Origin: Flavobacterium sp. UBA6195
Lineage (GTDB): Bacteria; Bacteroidota; Bacteroidia; Flavobacteriales; Flavobacteriaceae
Length of the DNA: 57,042 bases
NCBI RefSeq assembly: GCF_002422095.1
Contig: NZ_DITB01000070.1
Span: forward strand, 1 to 57,042
Direction: 5' to 3'
Part shown: one piece after another, positions 1-6,217 of the stretch
Numbering within the stretch: position 1 is the stretch's first letter
How the letters are laid out: every line of letters starts with the position of its first letter
The notes under the pieces: model-generated
What the model saw: the letters and a program-made list of their open reading frames with translations, nothing else
The model's database searches: none
What the model was told of the DNA's origin: nothing
Translations under genes and position numbers: made by a program

Positions 1-37
1 ATGGTTTTCAAAATTGCAGACAACTCGTTTATATGCG

Positions 38-86
38 AAACTTTCAAACCACTTTTATACCTTATTGGCAAGATTGGCGAAAGTTT
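38..86. repeat. Short inverted repeat downstream of the recombinase
   Basis: AAACTTTC at 38-45 is matched by GAAAGTTT at 79-86, with 33 bases between. It lies just beyond the 3' end of the minus-strand recombinase and could form a weak hairpin. There is no clear T-run, so I do not call it a terminator. The first 134 bases hold nothing else I can identify. Confidence 0.3.
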
Positions 87-134
87 TTCATGTTTTGTTT
101 CGTTTTATATAAATTCAAATTTAACTTAAAAAAC

Positions 135-1172
135 TTACACATCAAAAGGATTTTTTATTTTTTTTAAACTATCGTTGCTCACATGTGTATAAATCATGGT
201 TGTTTTTGGACTACTGTGTCCTAATAAGTCTTGAATGTAGCGCAAATCTGTACCACTTTCTAATAAATGGGTAGCAAAACTATGTCGTAAGGTGTGTAGG
301 GTGATAGATTTTTTAATTCCTGCTCGTTCTGCAGCTTTTTTTAATACAATTTGAGCACTTCTGCTGCTATACATGCCTCCAAATTGCCCTTCAAATAAGT
401 ATTCTTTAGGTTTGTAAACCATATAATATTCACGAAGTAACAACAACACCTTTTCTGATAAAAGTGTATACCTGTCTTTTTTCCCTTTGGCATTTTTTAC
501 ATGTATCAACATGCGAATACTATCGATATCTTTTGGCTTCATCTCTAATGCTTCACTAATGCGAAGCCCAGCAGAATATACTAAAGCTAGTAAAGTTCTA
601 TGTTTTAAGTTCTCGGTAGCATCTAGTATTTTAAACACTTCTTCTTTACTCAAAACATTCGGCAACACTTTTTCTCGTTTTGGTCGATGTATTTTGTCTG
701 TTTCAATCGAGGTCTCTTTTACTATCTTAAAAAACAACTTGATGGCGTTGACTGTCTGATTCTGAAAGGAAGAAGAAAATTTGTTCTTCAAAATGTAATC
801 GTTGTTGTAGGCAATTACATCTTGATTGTTAATGTCTTTTAAAGCTTTGGTATTACAAAACGTTAAAAACGATTTTAAAGCATCACTATAGGTATTTATT
901 GTATTGGGACTGTATCTTTTGGATAATAAATAGCGTTTAAAAGTTTCAATACTCGCTATTCCTTCGGCATTAGGCACTAGTGTATGGGCTAAGGGTAATT
1001 TAAAATGCAAGCGGTTGGCTGCTGTGTCGGGTAAGTGCCAATATTGTTTAGAAGCACTCCAGCGCGCATCTTCAAAAGTTTTAATACGTGCAATTAAAGC
1101 AGCATTTTTTTCAAAGTAAACAGCGATTCTGGGTGTTCCTTTGTGTACTAGGGCTTTGGCTTTGTAATTCAT
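135..1172 (-). CDS. Tyrosine-type site-specific recombinase/integrase
   Basis: This 345-residue protein is a tyrosine recombinase that would cut and rejoin DNA through a 3'-phosphotyrosine. The full catalytic set is visible: R204 (AGLRISEAL), K229 (AKGKKDR), H293 and R296 (HTLRHSFATHL), H319 (LLGHSS) and the nucleophile Y328 (TTMIYTHV). A SAM-like core-binding domain lies at about 72-160. An extra N-terminal segment of about 65 residues (RIAVYF near 15, WSASKQYWHLPD near 38) precedes it and may be an arm-type DNA-binding domain. The insertion typical of integron IntI proteins is absent. No excisionase, phage or conjugation gene is nearby. The 0.85 kb upstream is gene-free and packed with phased short repeats, which may be its substrate or operator region. 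It could act on those repeats, be a domesticated integrase, or be a remnant of an island extending left of the window. Confidence 0.93.
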   Translation of the reverse strand: MNYKAKALVHKGTPRIAVYFEKNAALIARIKTFEDARWSASKQYWHLPDTAANRLHFKLPLAHTLVPNAEGIASIETFKRYLLSKRYSPNTINTYSDALKSFLTFCNTKALKDINNQDVIAYNNDYILKNKFSSSFQNQTVNAIKLFFKIVKETSIETDKIHRPKREKVLPNVLSKEEVFKILDATENLKHRTLLALVYSAGLRISEALEMKPKDIDSIRMLIHVKNAKGKKDRYTLLSEKVLLLLREYYMVYKPKEYLFEGQFGGMYSSRSAQIVLKKAAERAGIKKSITLHTLRHSFATHLLESGTDLRYIQDLLGHSSPKTTMIYTHVSNDSLKKIKNPFDV

Positions 1173-1254
1173 AATGAATGGCTTATAGAGTAAAAATATA
1201 AAAAATATTTTTTAATCACAATTTTCATCCACCTATTGCTACTCTCATCAAGTA

Positions 1255-1282
1255 AATAAAATCGAATAAAAACTAGAATAAA
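1255..1282. repeat. Three AATAAA units 10-12 bp apart
   Basis: AATAAA occurs at 1255-1260, 1265-1270 and 1277-1282, so at 10 and 12 bp intervals on the same strand, directly before the 22-bp array. In such AT-rich DNA this alone would be weak. It is listed because it continues the helical phasing of the neighbouring blocks. Confidence 0.35.
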
Positions 1283-1286
1283 CTAA

Positions 1287-1352
1287 TTCCCCTAGGGTAT
1301 TTAATTGTTTCCCCTAGGGTATTTGTACAATTCCCCTAGGGAAATTAACCAA
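1287..1352. repeat. Three tandem 22-bp repeats with a CCCCTAGGG core
   Basis: Units start at 1287, 1309 and 1331, exactly 22 bp apart. All three begin TTCCCCTAGGG, and the first two continue TATTT. The core contains the palindrome CCCTAGGG, so each unit is a dyad of the kind a dimeric DNA-binding protein would recognise, and two helical turns separate neighbours so that all lie on one face. G and C runs are rare in this AT-rich genome, which makes the match stand out. The layout resembles plasmid iterons or a multi-site operator. The array lies 115 bp upstream of the recombinase start. Confidence 0.85.
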
Positions 1353-1366
1353 TTGCTGTACAGCAA
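1353..1366. repeat. Perfect 14-bp palindrome
   Basis: TTGCTGTACAGCAA is a perfect 14-bp inverted repeat abutting the third 22-bp unit. It may be an operator or a recombinase-binding dyad. It is not followed by a T-run, so it is not a terminator. Confidence 0.6.
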
Positions 1367-1472
1367 ATGAAAATATACTACTTACAAAACAAATTATTAT
1401 TCCTTATCTTTTTACTATTAAAATAGCACGAATTTCTTCCTATTGGTTGTATTTCTTTTTGCCTTTCTTCCT

Positions 1473-1521
1473 ACGTTGTTCGAAGAACCACCCCATTTTA
1501 CGAAGCGCATACGAACAACGT
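1473..1521. repeat. 10-bp inverted repeat overlapping the 11-bp array
   Basis: ACGTTGTTCG at 1473-1482 is the exact reverse complement of CGAACAACGT at 1512-1521. The spacer is 29 bases. The 8-bp palindrome GTTCGAAC sits at 1520-1527, overlapping the right arm by two bases. The right arm lies inside the 11-bp direct-repeat block, so the unit sequence is present in both orientations. Confidence 0.6.
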
Positions 1522-1542
1522 TCGAACAAACTACGAACAAAA
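1499..1542. repeat. Four tandem 11-bp repeats (TACGAACAAAC-like)
   Basis: Units begin at 1499, 1510, 1521 and 1532. They read TACGAAGCGCA, TACGAACAACG, TTCGAACAAAC and TACGAACAAAA. The shared part is T(A/T)CGAA followed by a variable A/C-rich tail. The period is exactly 11 bp with no insertions. Confidence 0.8.
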
Positions 1543-1560
1543 CCCCTATAAAATTAGAAC

Positions 1561-1620
1561 AAACCTATCATAAGCTATCAAAAGAGGTCAAAACATATCA
1601 AAACCTGTCAAAAACTATCA
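1561..1620. repeat. Six tandem 10-bp repeats (AAACCTATCA-like)
   Basis: Six consecutive 10-bp units run from 1561 to 1620. Each ends in ATCA or GTCA and most begin AAA: AAACCTATCA, TAAGCTATCA, AAAGAGGTCA, AAACATATCA, AAACCTGTCA and AAAACTATCA. The phase is exact throughout. The unit is unrelated to the 11-bp block ending 18 bases before it. Confidence 0.8.
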
Positions 1621-1750
1621 ACTCATTCTATTCCACCCTATTAATTTATAGTAGTATAAGTATGCGAGTGTCTTGTATTACAATAGCAATACACAAAAAC
1701 AGTGCATATAGAAGAACTACAACAAGCGTTTTTATCTTGAAAAAACAATT

Positions 1751-1846
1751 GTATAGTAAGTTTAGGATTAAAAATTATATTTGTATAACTATAATAGGAT
1801 TTATTTATTAATCTGTATAGTTATTTTAGGACGGGTCATAAAGAGT
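1751..1846. repeat. Three 32-bp direct repeats with a conserved 17-bp head
   Basis: Heads start at 1751, 1783 and 1815, exactly 32 bp apart. Each 17-bp head starts GTATA, has an AT-rich middle and ends TAGGA. The remaining 15 bases of each unit differ. Thirty-two bp is close to three helical turns, so the heads would face the same side of the DNA. Confidence 0.7.
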
Positions 1847-1848
1847 AT

Positions 1849-1980
1849 ATATAGCATAGATATAGCACTGATATAGTATGGATAAAGCATAGATAAAGCA
1901 TAGATAAAGTATAGATAGTGTATGCGGAGTGTATGCCAGAAGTATGGATACTACATAGATGAAGTATGCCAAAAGTATAT
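1849..1980. repeat. Twelve tandem 11-bp degenerate repeats (ATAAAGTATAG-like)
   Basis: Twelve units follow one another with an exact 11-bp period from 1849 to 1980. Examples are ATATAGCATAG, ATATAGTATGG, ATAAAGCATAG (twice in a row), ATAAAGTATAG, ATAGTGTATGC and ATGAAGTATGC. The right half (GTATAG or GTATGC) is best conserved. A possible thirteenth unit precedes it at 1838. Because 11 is not a multiple of 3, the frame rotates, and this explains the spurious Tyr/Ile/Leu-rich reading frame on the minus strand. The array stops 28 bases before the DUF6048 terminator. Confidence 0.85.
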
Positions 1981-2008
1981 TGTAGCTTTCTAAAAGTAGT
2001 ACAAACAT

Positions 2009-2034
2009 AAAAAAAGCGCCACTCTCGTAACGCT
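2009..2034 (-). terminator. Rho-independent terminator of the rlmD-DUF6452-DUF6048 operon
   Basis: On the minus strand AGCGTTAC pairs with GTGGCGCT through eight pairs (two G-U) around a GAGA tetraloop, and a run of seven T follows. It lies eight bases past the DUF6048 stop codon. Confidence 0.85.
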
Positions 2035-2041
2035 TCAATAA

Positions 2042-2758
2042 TTATTTTTTGACTGTTGTAGTTTTGTTTTTCTTGTAAATCGGAATAAAATAACTCAAAG
2101 TATAATTAAATCCTGCTCCAAATTTTCCATCATACGTTCGGTTGTAGCCAGGGATGAAAAGATTATCAAATCCATCTGGTTTTTTGTTAGAAACCAAATA
2201 GTTCAATCGTACCGAAAATCCCATATAAATGTTATTGAATAACTCGGCTTTAATACCTCCCACAACTTCAACCCAACTGGCATTTAATCCACTAAATTTT
2301 TCTCCTGAAATTACGGTGTTTTCTCCATAATAGTTCGTTGGATCATAAATGGTGTAGCTGTTTAAGGTTTGGCTAAAACTACTAATTCCGTAACGCATTC
2401 CGGCGTAAATCATGTTTTCCATGTCGAGCCAGTTTTCAAAGGAATTGTAGTCAAAACCTACTTTAAAATAGGTGCCTTTTGTAGTAAAGTTCAAACGGTC
2501 ATCGTCAATAGTTTTGTCTTCGTTTCCAATTTCTCCAGCAATGTAAAAACGCTTAGTTAAACGATAATCACCCACTACTTCAAAACCACGATAGTCTTTT
2601 TCGTAAAACGAACGAGCAATTTTATGTAAATCAACTCCTAAACGTAATCCATAACGTTCCGGATATACCACTTTTGCAGTGTCCTTAGTTTGTGCATTTC
2701 CTAATAACGAAACACAAACCAAGCTCAGACTAAAAATAAATCTTAACATGTACTTCAT
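2042..2758 (-). CDS. DUF6048 family outer-membrane protein
   Basis: This 238-residue protein has a Sec signal peptide (about 1-22, ending LLGNAQ). The body is rich in alternating aromatic and polar stretches (GLRLGVDL, FYIAGEIG, YFKVGFDY, IYAGMRYGI, YMGFSVRLNYLV, FGAGFNYTLSYFIPIYKK). This is the pattern of a small beta-barrel, with an aromatic residue near the C-terminus. It matches the Bacteroidota DUF6048 family, whose function is unknown. Its start lies 29 bases inside the end of the upstream DUF6452 lipoprotein gene, so the two are translationally coupled and probably work together in the envelope. I infer a barrel from sequence pattern only. Confidence 0.8.
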   Translation of the reverse strand: MKYMLRFIFSLSLVCVSLLGNAQTKDTAKVVYPERYGLRLGVDLHKIARSFYEKDYRGFEVVGDYRLTKRFYIAGEIGNEDKTIDDDRLNFTTKGTYFKVGFDYNSFENWLDMENMIYAGMRYGISSFSQTLNSYTIYDPTNYYGENTVISGEKFSGLNASWVEVVGGIKAELFNNIYMGFSVRLNYLVSNKKPDGFDNLFIPGYNRTYDGKFGAGFNYTLSYFIPIYKKNKTTTVKK

Positions 2759-3233
2759 TTTCGGTTTCTATATTAGGTTGTAGCACTTCTATACTTTGAA
2801 TCCAATTGTTGCCATCAACGGTTAATTCAATAGGATTAGTATCATTAAAATAAAATAAGGTTTTAAAACCACAAGCACGAGAAATATATTCATCCACTCT
2901 TTCGTAGTTAAAAGTGATGGCATCAATGTTATCATTTGAACTATCAGTATCGCTTCCGTTTTCAATAAAATTCAAAGTAGTAACATCTGCTGTTGTTCTT
3001 AAAGGAACCTCAATTTTAGAAACATTGTTAAAAGGTTTACCTTCAGAAAATGTGGGTTCTATCACCCCTAAATTCGTTACGTTCTTCAAAACGGTAGGAT
3101 TGGCAGCCTCGTAAAACTCTATAATTACTCTTGGCGTTACAGGAGTTCCTTCGGCACAAATATCATCTTTTTCACAGTTCCAAAATGAAACGGCTAAAAG
3201 CAAGGATAGGGTTATAAAAACTATTTTTTTCAT
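2730..3233 (-). CDS. DUF6452 family lipoprotein
   Basis: This 167-residue protein begins with a lipoprotein signal peptide whose lipidated residue is C20 (SFWNC). The next residues EKDD resemble the acidic lipoprotein export signal described for Bacteroidota surface lipoproteins, so it may face outward. The rest is beta-rich with a Cys at the N-terminus (DICAEG) and another near the middle (RACGF), possibly a disulfide. It matches DUF6452, of unknown function. It lies two bases downstream of rlmD and overlaps the DUF6048 gene, and the DUF6452-DUF6048 pairing suggests a lipoprotein and barrel acting as a unit. Confidence 0.8.
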   Translation of the reverse strand: MKKIVFITLSLLLAVSFWNCEKDDICAEGTPVTPRVIIEFYEAANPTVLKNVTNLGVIEPTFSEGKPFNNVSKIEVPLRTTADVTTLNFIENGSDTDSSNDNIDAITFNYERVDEYISRACGFKTLFYFNDTNPIELTVDGNNWIQSIEVLQPNIETENEVHVKIYF

Positions 3234-3235
3234 AT

Positions 3236-4648
3236 TTATCTTTTTTCTAAAAGAACCACGTTTTCTACATGATGCGTTTGCGGAAACATATCTACAGGAC
3301 GTACACGAACTACTTTATATTTCTCATCCATTAAAGCCAAATCACGAGCTTGCGTAGCCGAATTACAGCTTACATACACAATTCTTGGAACATCAGTTTT
3401 CAATAACATGTCTACCACATCTTTATGCATTCCGTCTCTTGGTGGATCGGTAATGATAACGTCTGGTTTTCCGTGTTGGTTGATGAATTCGTCGTTGAAA
3501 ACGTTTTTCATATCCCCAACATAAAACTCACAATTCGTAATGTTATTGCGTTCCGCATTTGCTTTTGCATCAATAATGGCTTCAGGTACGGCTTCAACAC
3601 CAATTACTTTTTTCGCTTTTTTAGAAACGAATTGTGCAATTGTTCCGGTTCCTGTATATAAATCATAAACAGTTTCGTTTCCAGTTAAACCTGCAAATTC
3701 TCTCGTGATTTTATATAATTCATACGCTTGATCTGAATTGGTTTGATAGAACGATTTCGCATTAATACTAAAATGTAAACCTTCCATTTCTTCCAAAATA
3801 TAATCACGCCCTTTAAACAAAATAATGTCTTGGTCATACAACGTATCATTCAATTTCTGATTGATAACATATTGCAACGACGTAATTTGAGGAAAACGCT
3901 CTGCCAAGAAATTCATCATCAACTCGATTCCGTTTTTATCATTTTCAAAAAACTGAATCAATACCATGATTTCTCCTGTTGAAGCGGTACGAATCATTAA
4001 GGTTCTAAGTAAACCTTCAGTCGCTCTTGCGTTGAAGAATGTTAAACCATTTTCGTTTGCAAAACGTTTGATTTCGTTACGAATTTCGTTTGATGGATCT
4101 TCTTGTAAATGACATTTTTCAATATCTAAAATCTTATCCCACATTCTTGGAATATGAAATCCTAATGCATTTTTATTGTCAAATTCAGTTCCCGATTGAA
4201 TTTCTGCATCGGTCATCCAACGCGCATTCGAGAAGCCAAATTCCATTTTATTTCTGTAGAATAGTTGCTTTTCAGAACCTAAAATGGGTTCAAATTCTGG
4301 CAACTCAATTTTACCAATACGCTTTAAATTATTGTAAACTTCCTGATTTTTATAGAACAATTGTTGGCTGTACTTCATGTTTTGCCATTTGCAACCACCA
4401 CAAGCACCAAAATGCTTACAAACTGGGTCGATTCTATGTTCTGAAAATTCGTGGATTTTTATAGCTTTACCTTCGTAGTAGGCTTTTCTTTTCTTCATGG
4501 TTTGCACATCTACCACATCGCCTGGTACTACATTTGGAAGAAATATTACTTTACCATCAGGAGCTTTTGCTACCGATACACCTTTTGCACCTGCATCAAG
4601 GATTTTTACGTTTTCGAATACGATTTTTTCTGTTCTCTTTTTTCCCAT
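3236..4648 (-). CDS. rlmD: 23S rRNA (uracil-C5)-methyltransferase RlmD/TrmA family
   Basis: The enzyme uses S-adenosylmethionine to methylate C5 of a uracil in 23S rRNA (U1939 in E. coli). An N-terminal TRAM domain (about 5-65) binds RNA. The iron-sulfur cysteine motif C-x5-CGGC is visible in VCKHFGACGGCKWQ. The SAM-binding motif is YDLYTGTGTIAQF, the DPP motif is TDPPRDGMH, and the catalytic Cys is in VYVSCNSATQARDL. I start it at the ATG at 4648, giving 470 residues (MGKKRTEK); an upstream ATG at 4717 would add an atypical 23-residue tail. It heads an operon with DUF6452 two bases behind. The choice between RlmD and other paralogous TrmA-type enzymes is by overall similarity. Confidence 0.9.
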   Translation of the reverse strand: MGKKRTEKIVFENVKILDAGAKGVSVAKAPDGKVIFLPNVVPGDVVDVQTMKKRKAYYEGKAIKIHEFSEHRIDPVCKHFGACGGCKWQNMKYSQQLFYKNQEVYNNLKRIGKIELPEFEPILGSEKQLFYRNKMEFGFSNARWMTDAEIQSGTEFDNKNALGFHIPRMWDKILDIEKCHLQEDPSNEIRNEIKRFANENGLTFFNARATEGLLRTLMIRTASTGEIMVLIQFFENDKNGIELMMNFLAERFPQITSLQYVINQKLNDTLYDQDIILFKGRDYILEEMEGLHFSINAKSFYQTNSDQAYELYKITREFAGLTGNETVYDLYTGTGTIAQFVSKKAKKVIGVEAVPEAIIDAKANAERNNITNCEFYVGDMKNVFNDEFINQHGKPDVIITDPPRDGMHKDVVDMLLKTDVPRIVYVSCNSATQARDLALMDEKYKVVRVRPVDMFPQTHHVENVVLLEKR

Positions 4649-4652
4649 GAGG

Positions 4653-4660
4653 CAAAAATA
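4653..4660 (-). promoter_or_regulatory. -7 box TATTTTTG before rlmD
   Basis: Read on the minus strand this is TATTTTTG, matching the Bacteroidota TAnnTTTG box. Only four bases separate it from the rlmD ATG, so the message would be leaderless or nearly so. No TTG was found at the usual -33 spacing, so support is moderate. Confidence 0.4.
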
Positions 4661-4771
4661 AGAATTGTTCAGTGGATTTGATATGTTTTTTTTGATTTCT
4701 ATAACTTTTAAAGCCAAGAGTTGTAGAATTCAATGGTTTTAATTGTATTTTAGCTGAAATGTTTTTGAATT

Positions 4772-5470
4772 ATGAGAAACAATACAACGTTTAAAAGTGC
4801 TATTTCAAATGTAGAATTTCCTGAGCACGATAGAGTTTCAGGGAGAACAATTCGAACTTCTATTTTGAATTTAATTTTGGAAGACTTTCCCGATTTTGAT
4901 GTGAATGATTCCATTTCCGTACAAGAATTGAATGTGTATCGTGAAAAATACATTTCAAAATTTTTACAAACGGAAATTAGTCAGTTATCAAAATTAGAAA
5001 AAGATGTAGTGCGGTCTTTAGGTGATGATACTTCGTTTGTAGCTAAAGTAGAAGAGGAAGTTGATATTAGAAATTACGGACAAATTGTAGCGGATAAAGT
5101 GGCGGCATTTGGAGGAAGTTGGACCTTTATTATTGCTTTTTTTGTCTTCATTTCCATTTGGATTGGTTCCAATGTAATTATATTTACGAACAAAGAATTC
5201 GATCCTTATCCCTTCATTTTATTGAATTTGATTTTATCATGTGTGGCAGCACTGCAAGCACCAGTAATTATGATGAGTCAAAATCGTCAGGAAGAAAAAG
5301 ACCGGGAACGCGCCAAAAAAGATTATATGATTAATTTGAAATCAGAACTAGAAATTAGAATGTTAGACGATAAAATAGATCATTTGGTAATGCATCAACA
5401 ACAAGAGTTAATCGAAATTCAAAAAGTGCAAATAGAAATGATGAACGATATTTTGAACCGAATTAAGTAG
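4772..5470 (+). CDS. DUF1003 family membrane protein
   Basis: This 232-residue protein carries the DUF1003 module: the lead-in GQIVADKVAAFGGSW, two transmembrane helices (about 117-138 and 148-170) and the tail RQEEKDRERAKKDY. The tail runs into a charged coiled-coil-like region to the C-terminus (LEIRMLDDKIDHL). The N-terminal 100 residues include an acidic stretch (LEDFPDFDVNDSI). DUF1003 proteins are widespread membrane proteins of unknown biochemical role. It is transcribed divergently from rlmD and the DUF1697 gene follows closely, with its own promoter-like box. Confidence 0.85.
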   Translation: MRNNTTFKSAISNVEFPEHDRVSGRTIRTSILNLILEDFPDFDVNDSISVQELNVYREKYISKFLQTEISQLSKLEKDVVRSLGDDTSFVAKVEEEVDIRNYGQIVADKVAAFGGSWTFIIAFFVFISIWIGSNVIIFTNKEFDPYPFILLNLILSCVAALQAPVIMMSQNRQEEKDRERAKKDYMINLKSELEIRMLDDKIDHLVMHQQQELIEIQKVQIEMMNDILNRIK

Positions 5471-5485
5471 GAAATTCTATTTTTG
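5453..5485 (+). promoter_or_regulatory. Promoter of the DUF1697 gene
   Basis: TTG at 5453-5455 is followed after 22 bases by TATTTTTG at 5478-5485, matching the Bacteroidota TTG / TAnnTTTG pattern. The TTG inside the -7 box could be mistaken for a start codon, so I place translation at the ATG at 5501. Confidence 0.55.
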
Positions 5486-5500
5486 CAACAAATTATTGTC

Positions 5501-6040
5501 ATGAAAACCCACTTAGCCTTACTTCGCGGAATCAATGTTTCCGGTCACAACATGATTAAAATGGATGTTTTGAAAACGCTTTTAGAAAATGCGGGATTTC
5601 AAAATGTACGCACTTACATTCAATCAGGAAACGTTTTTGTAGATTCAGAAGAAGAACATGGAGCAAGTGTTGGGTTTAAAATCAAACAAGAAATTTTCAA
5701 AGAATTAGGATTGGAAGTTCCTGTGGTGGTTATTGGTAAAGAAGATTTGGAAGCGTTTTTGTACAATAATCCTTTTCTGAAAGAAAAAGATTGTGATACT
5801 AAGAAATTGTATGTGGCCTTTCTTTCAAAAGAATTACAAGGAAGCGCCATCAACGATTTAAAAATCAGTCAATTCAAACCTGATGAAGCCACAATTGATA
5901 AAAGCAGAATCTACATCAAATACGCTGTAGGTGCTGGAAAAACAAGATTAGATCAAAAATACATTGAGAAAAAATTAAACGTTGTCGCTACCATTAGAAA
6001 CTGGAATACCGTTACGACTTTACTAGAAATGTTTGGATAG
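5501..6040 (+). CDS. DUF1697 domain protein
   Basis: This 179-residue cytoplasmic protein is a typical DUF1697 member. It begins THLALLRGINVSGHN and has the conserved QSGNVFVDSEE and the C-terminal RNWNTVTTLLEM. The function of the family is unknown. The start is set at the ATG at 5501 because the earlier TTG lies in the promoter box. It stands between DUF1003 and rocD and has no obvious functional link to either. Confidence 0.88.
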   Translation: MKTHLALLRGINVSGHNMIKMDVLKTLLENAGFQNVRTYIQSGNVFVDSEEEHGASVGFKIKQEIFKELGLEVPVVVIGKEDLEAFLYNNPFLKEKDCDTKKLYVAFLSKELQGSAINDLKISQFKPDEATIDKSRIYIKYAVGAGKTRLDQKYIEKKLNVVATIRNWNTVTTLLEMFG

Positions 6041-6052
6041 TCATTGGTAACT

Positions 6053-6143
6053 GAAAATTGAACTTGAATTTGATTTTTGTGTTTGAATTTGAAATTGCCC
6101 TTGATTTTTGCATTTGAATTTGAACTTGCCTTTGATTTTTTGT
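6053..6143. repeat. Imperfect 31-bp tandem repeat upstream of rocD
   Basis: Two near-identical units at 6082-6112 and 6113-6143 begin TTTGAATTTGAA and contain TTGATTTTTG-like tails. A partial, more diverged copy covers 6053-6081. The array ends inside the rocD promoter, so copy number would alter the sequence upstream of the -33 element. Thirty-one bp is about three helical turns. Confidence 0.75.
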
Positions 6144-6150
6144 ATTTTTG
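6120..6150 (+). promoter_or_regulatory. Promoter of rocD
   Basis: TTG at 6120-6122 lies 20 bases before TATTTTTG at 6143-6150, a good match to the Bacteroidota consensus. The -33 element lies inside the last 31-bp repeat. The leader to the ATG at 6218 is about 60 bases. Confidence 0.55.
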
Positions 6151-6217
6151 ACAACTATATGGTTGATTTCTCACCAATAAGAAGGAATTGCGATGTAACA
6201 ATCAACAACAAAATTTT

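Larger units (their letters stand above)
1185..2008. other. Gene-free region carrying several phased short-repeat arrays
   Basis: The 836 bases between the recombinase start and the DUF6048 terminator contain no credible gene. Translations on either strand are low-complexity and follow the repeats. What the region holds is a series of direct-repeat blocks: AATAAA units at 1255-1282, three 22-bp units at 1287-1352, a 14-bp palindrome at 1353-1366, four 11-bp units at 1499-1542, six 10-bp units at 1561-1620, three 32-bp units at 1751-1846 and twelve 11-bp units at 1849-1980. Periods are close to one, two or three turns of B-DNA while unit sequences differ between blocks. It could be a protein-loading region, an origin-like iteron region, a recombinase substrate or a repeat nursery. 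Confidence 0.75.

Noticed and set aside
1..129. 42-residue reading frame starting at base 1
   Set aside because: It has no promoter or family likeness and contains the inverted repeat downstream of the recombinase; probably chance.
135..1172. Integron integrase with attI/attC cassettes
   Set aside because: The IntI-specific insertion is missing, the neighbouring DNA has no attC-like hairpins or cassette genes, and the repeats are direct and short.
1443..1811. Plus-strand 122-residue reading frame between the recombinase and the DUF6048 gene
   Set aside because: It crosses the 11-bp, 10-bp and first 32-bp repeats, has no start signal and shows no domain. The open frame reflects AT-rich repeats poor in stops.
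1287..1980. CRISPR array
   Set aside because: Repeat units are 10-32 bp, differ between blocks and lack spacers of constant length; no cas genes are in the window.
1826..2038. Minus-strand 70-residue Tyr/Ile/Leu-rich reading frame
   Set aside because: It is the translation of the 11-bp array, whose frame rotates every unit, and it also spans a terminator. No family likeness.
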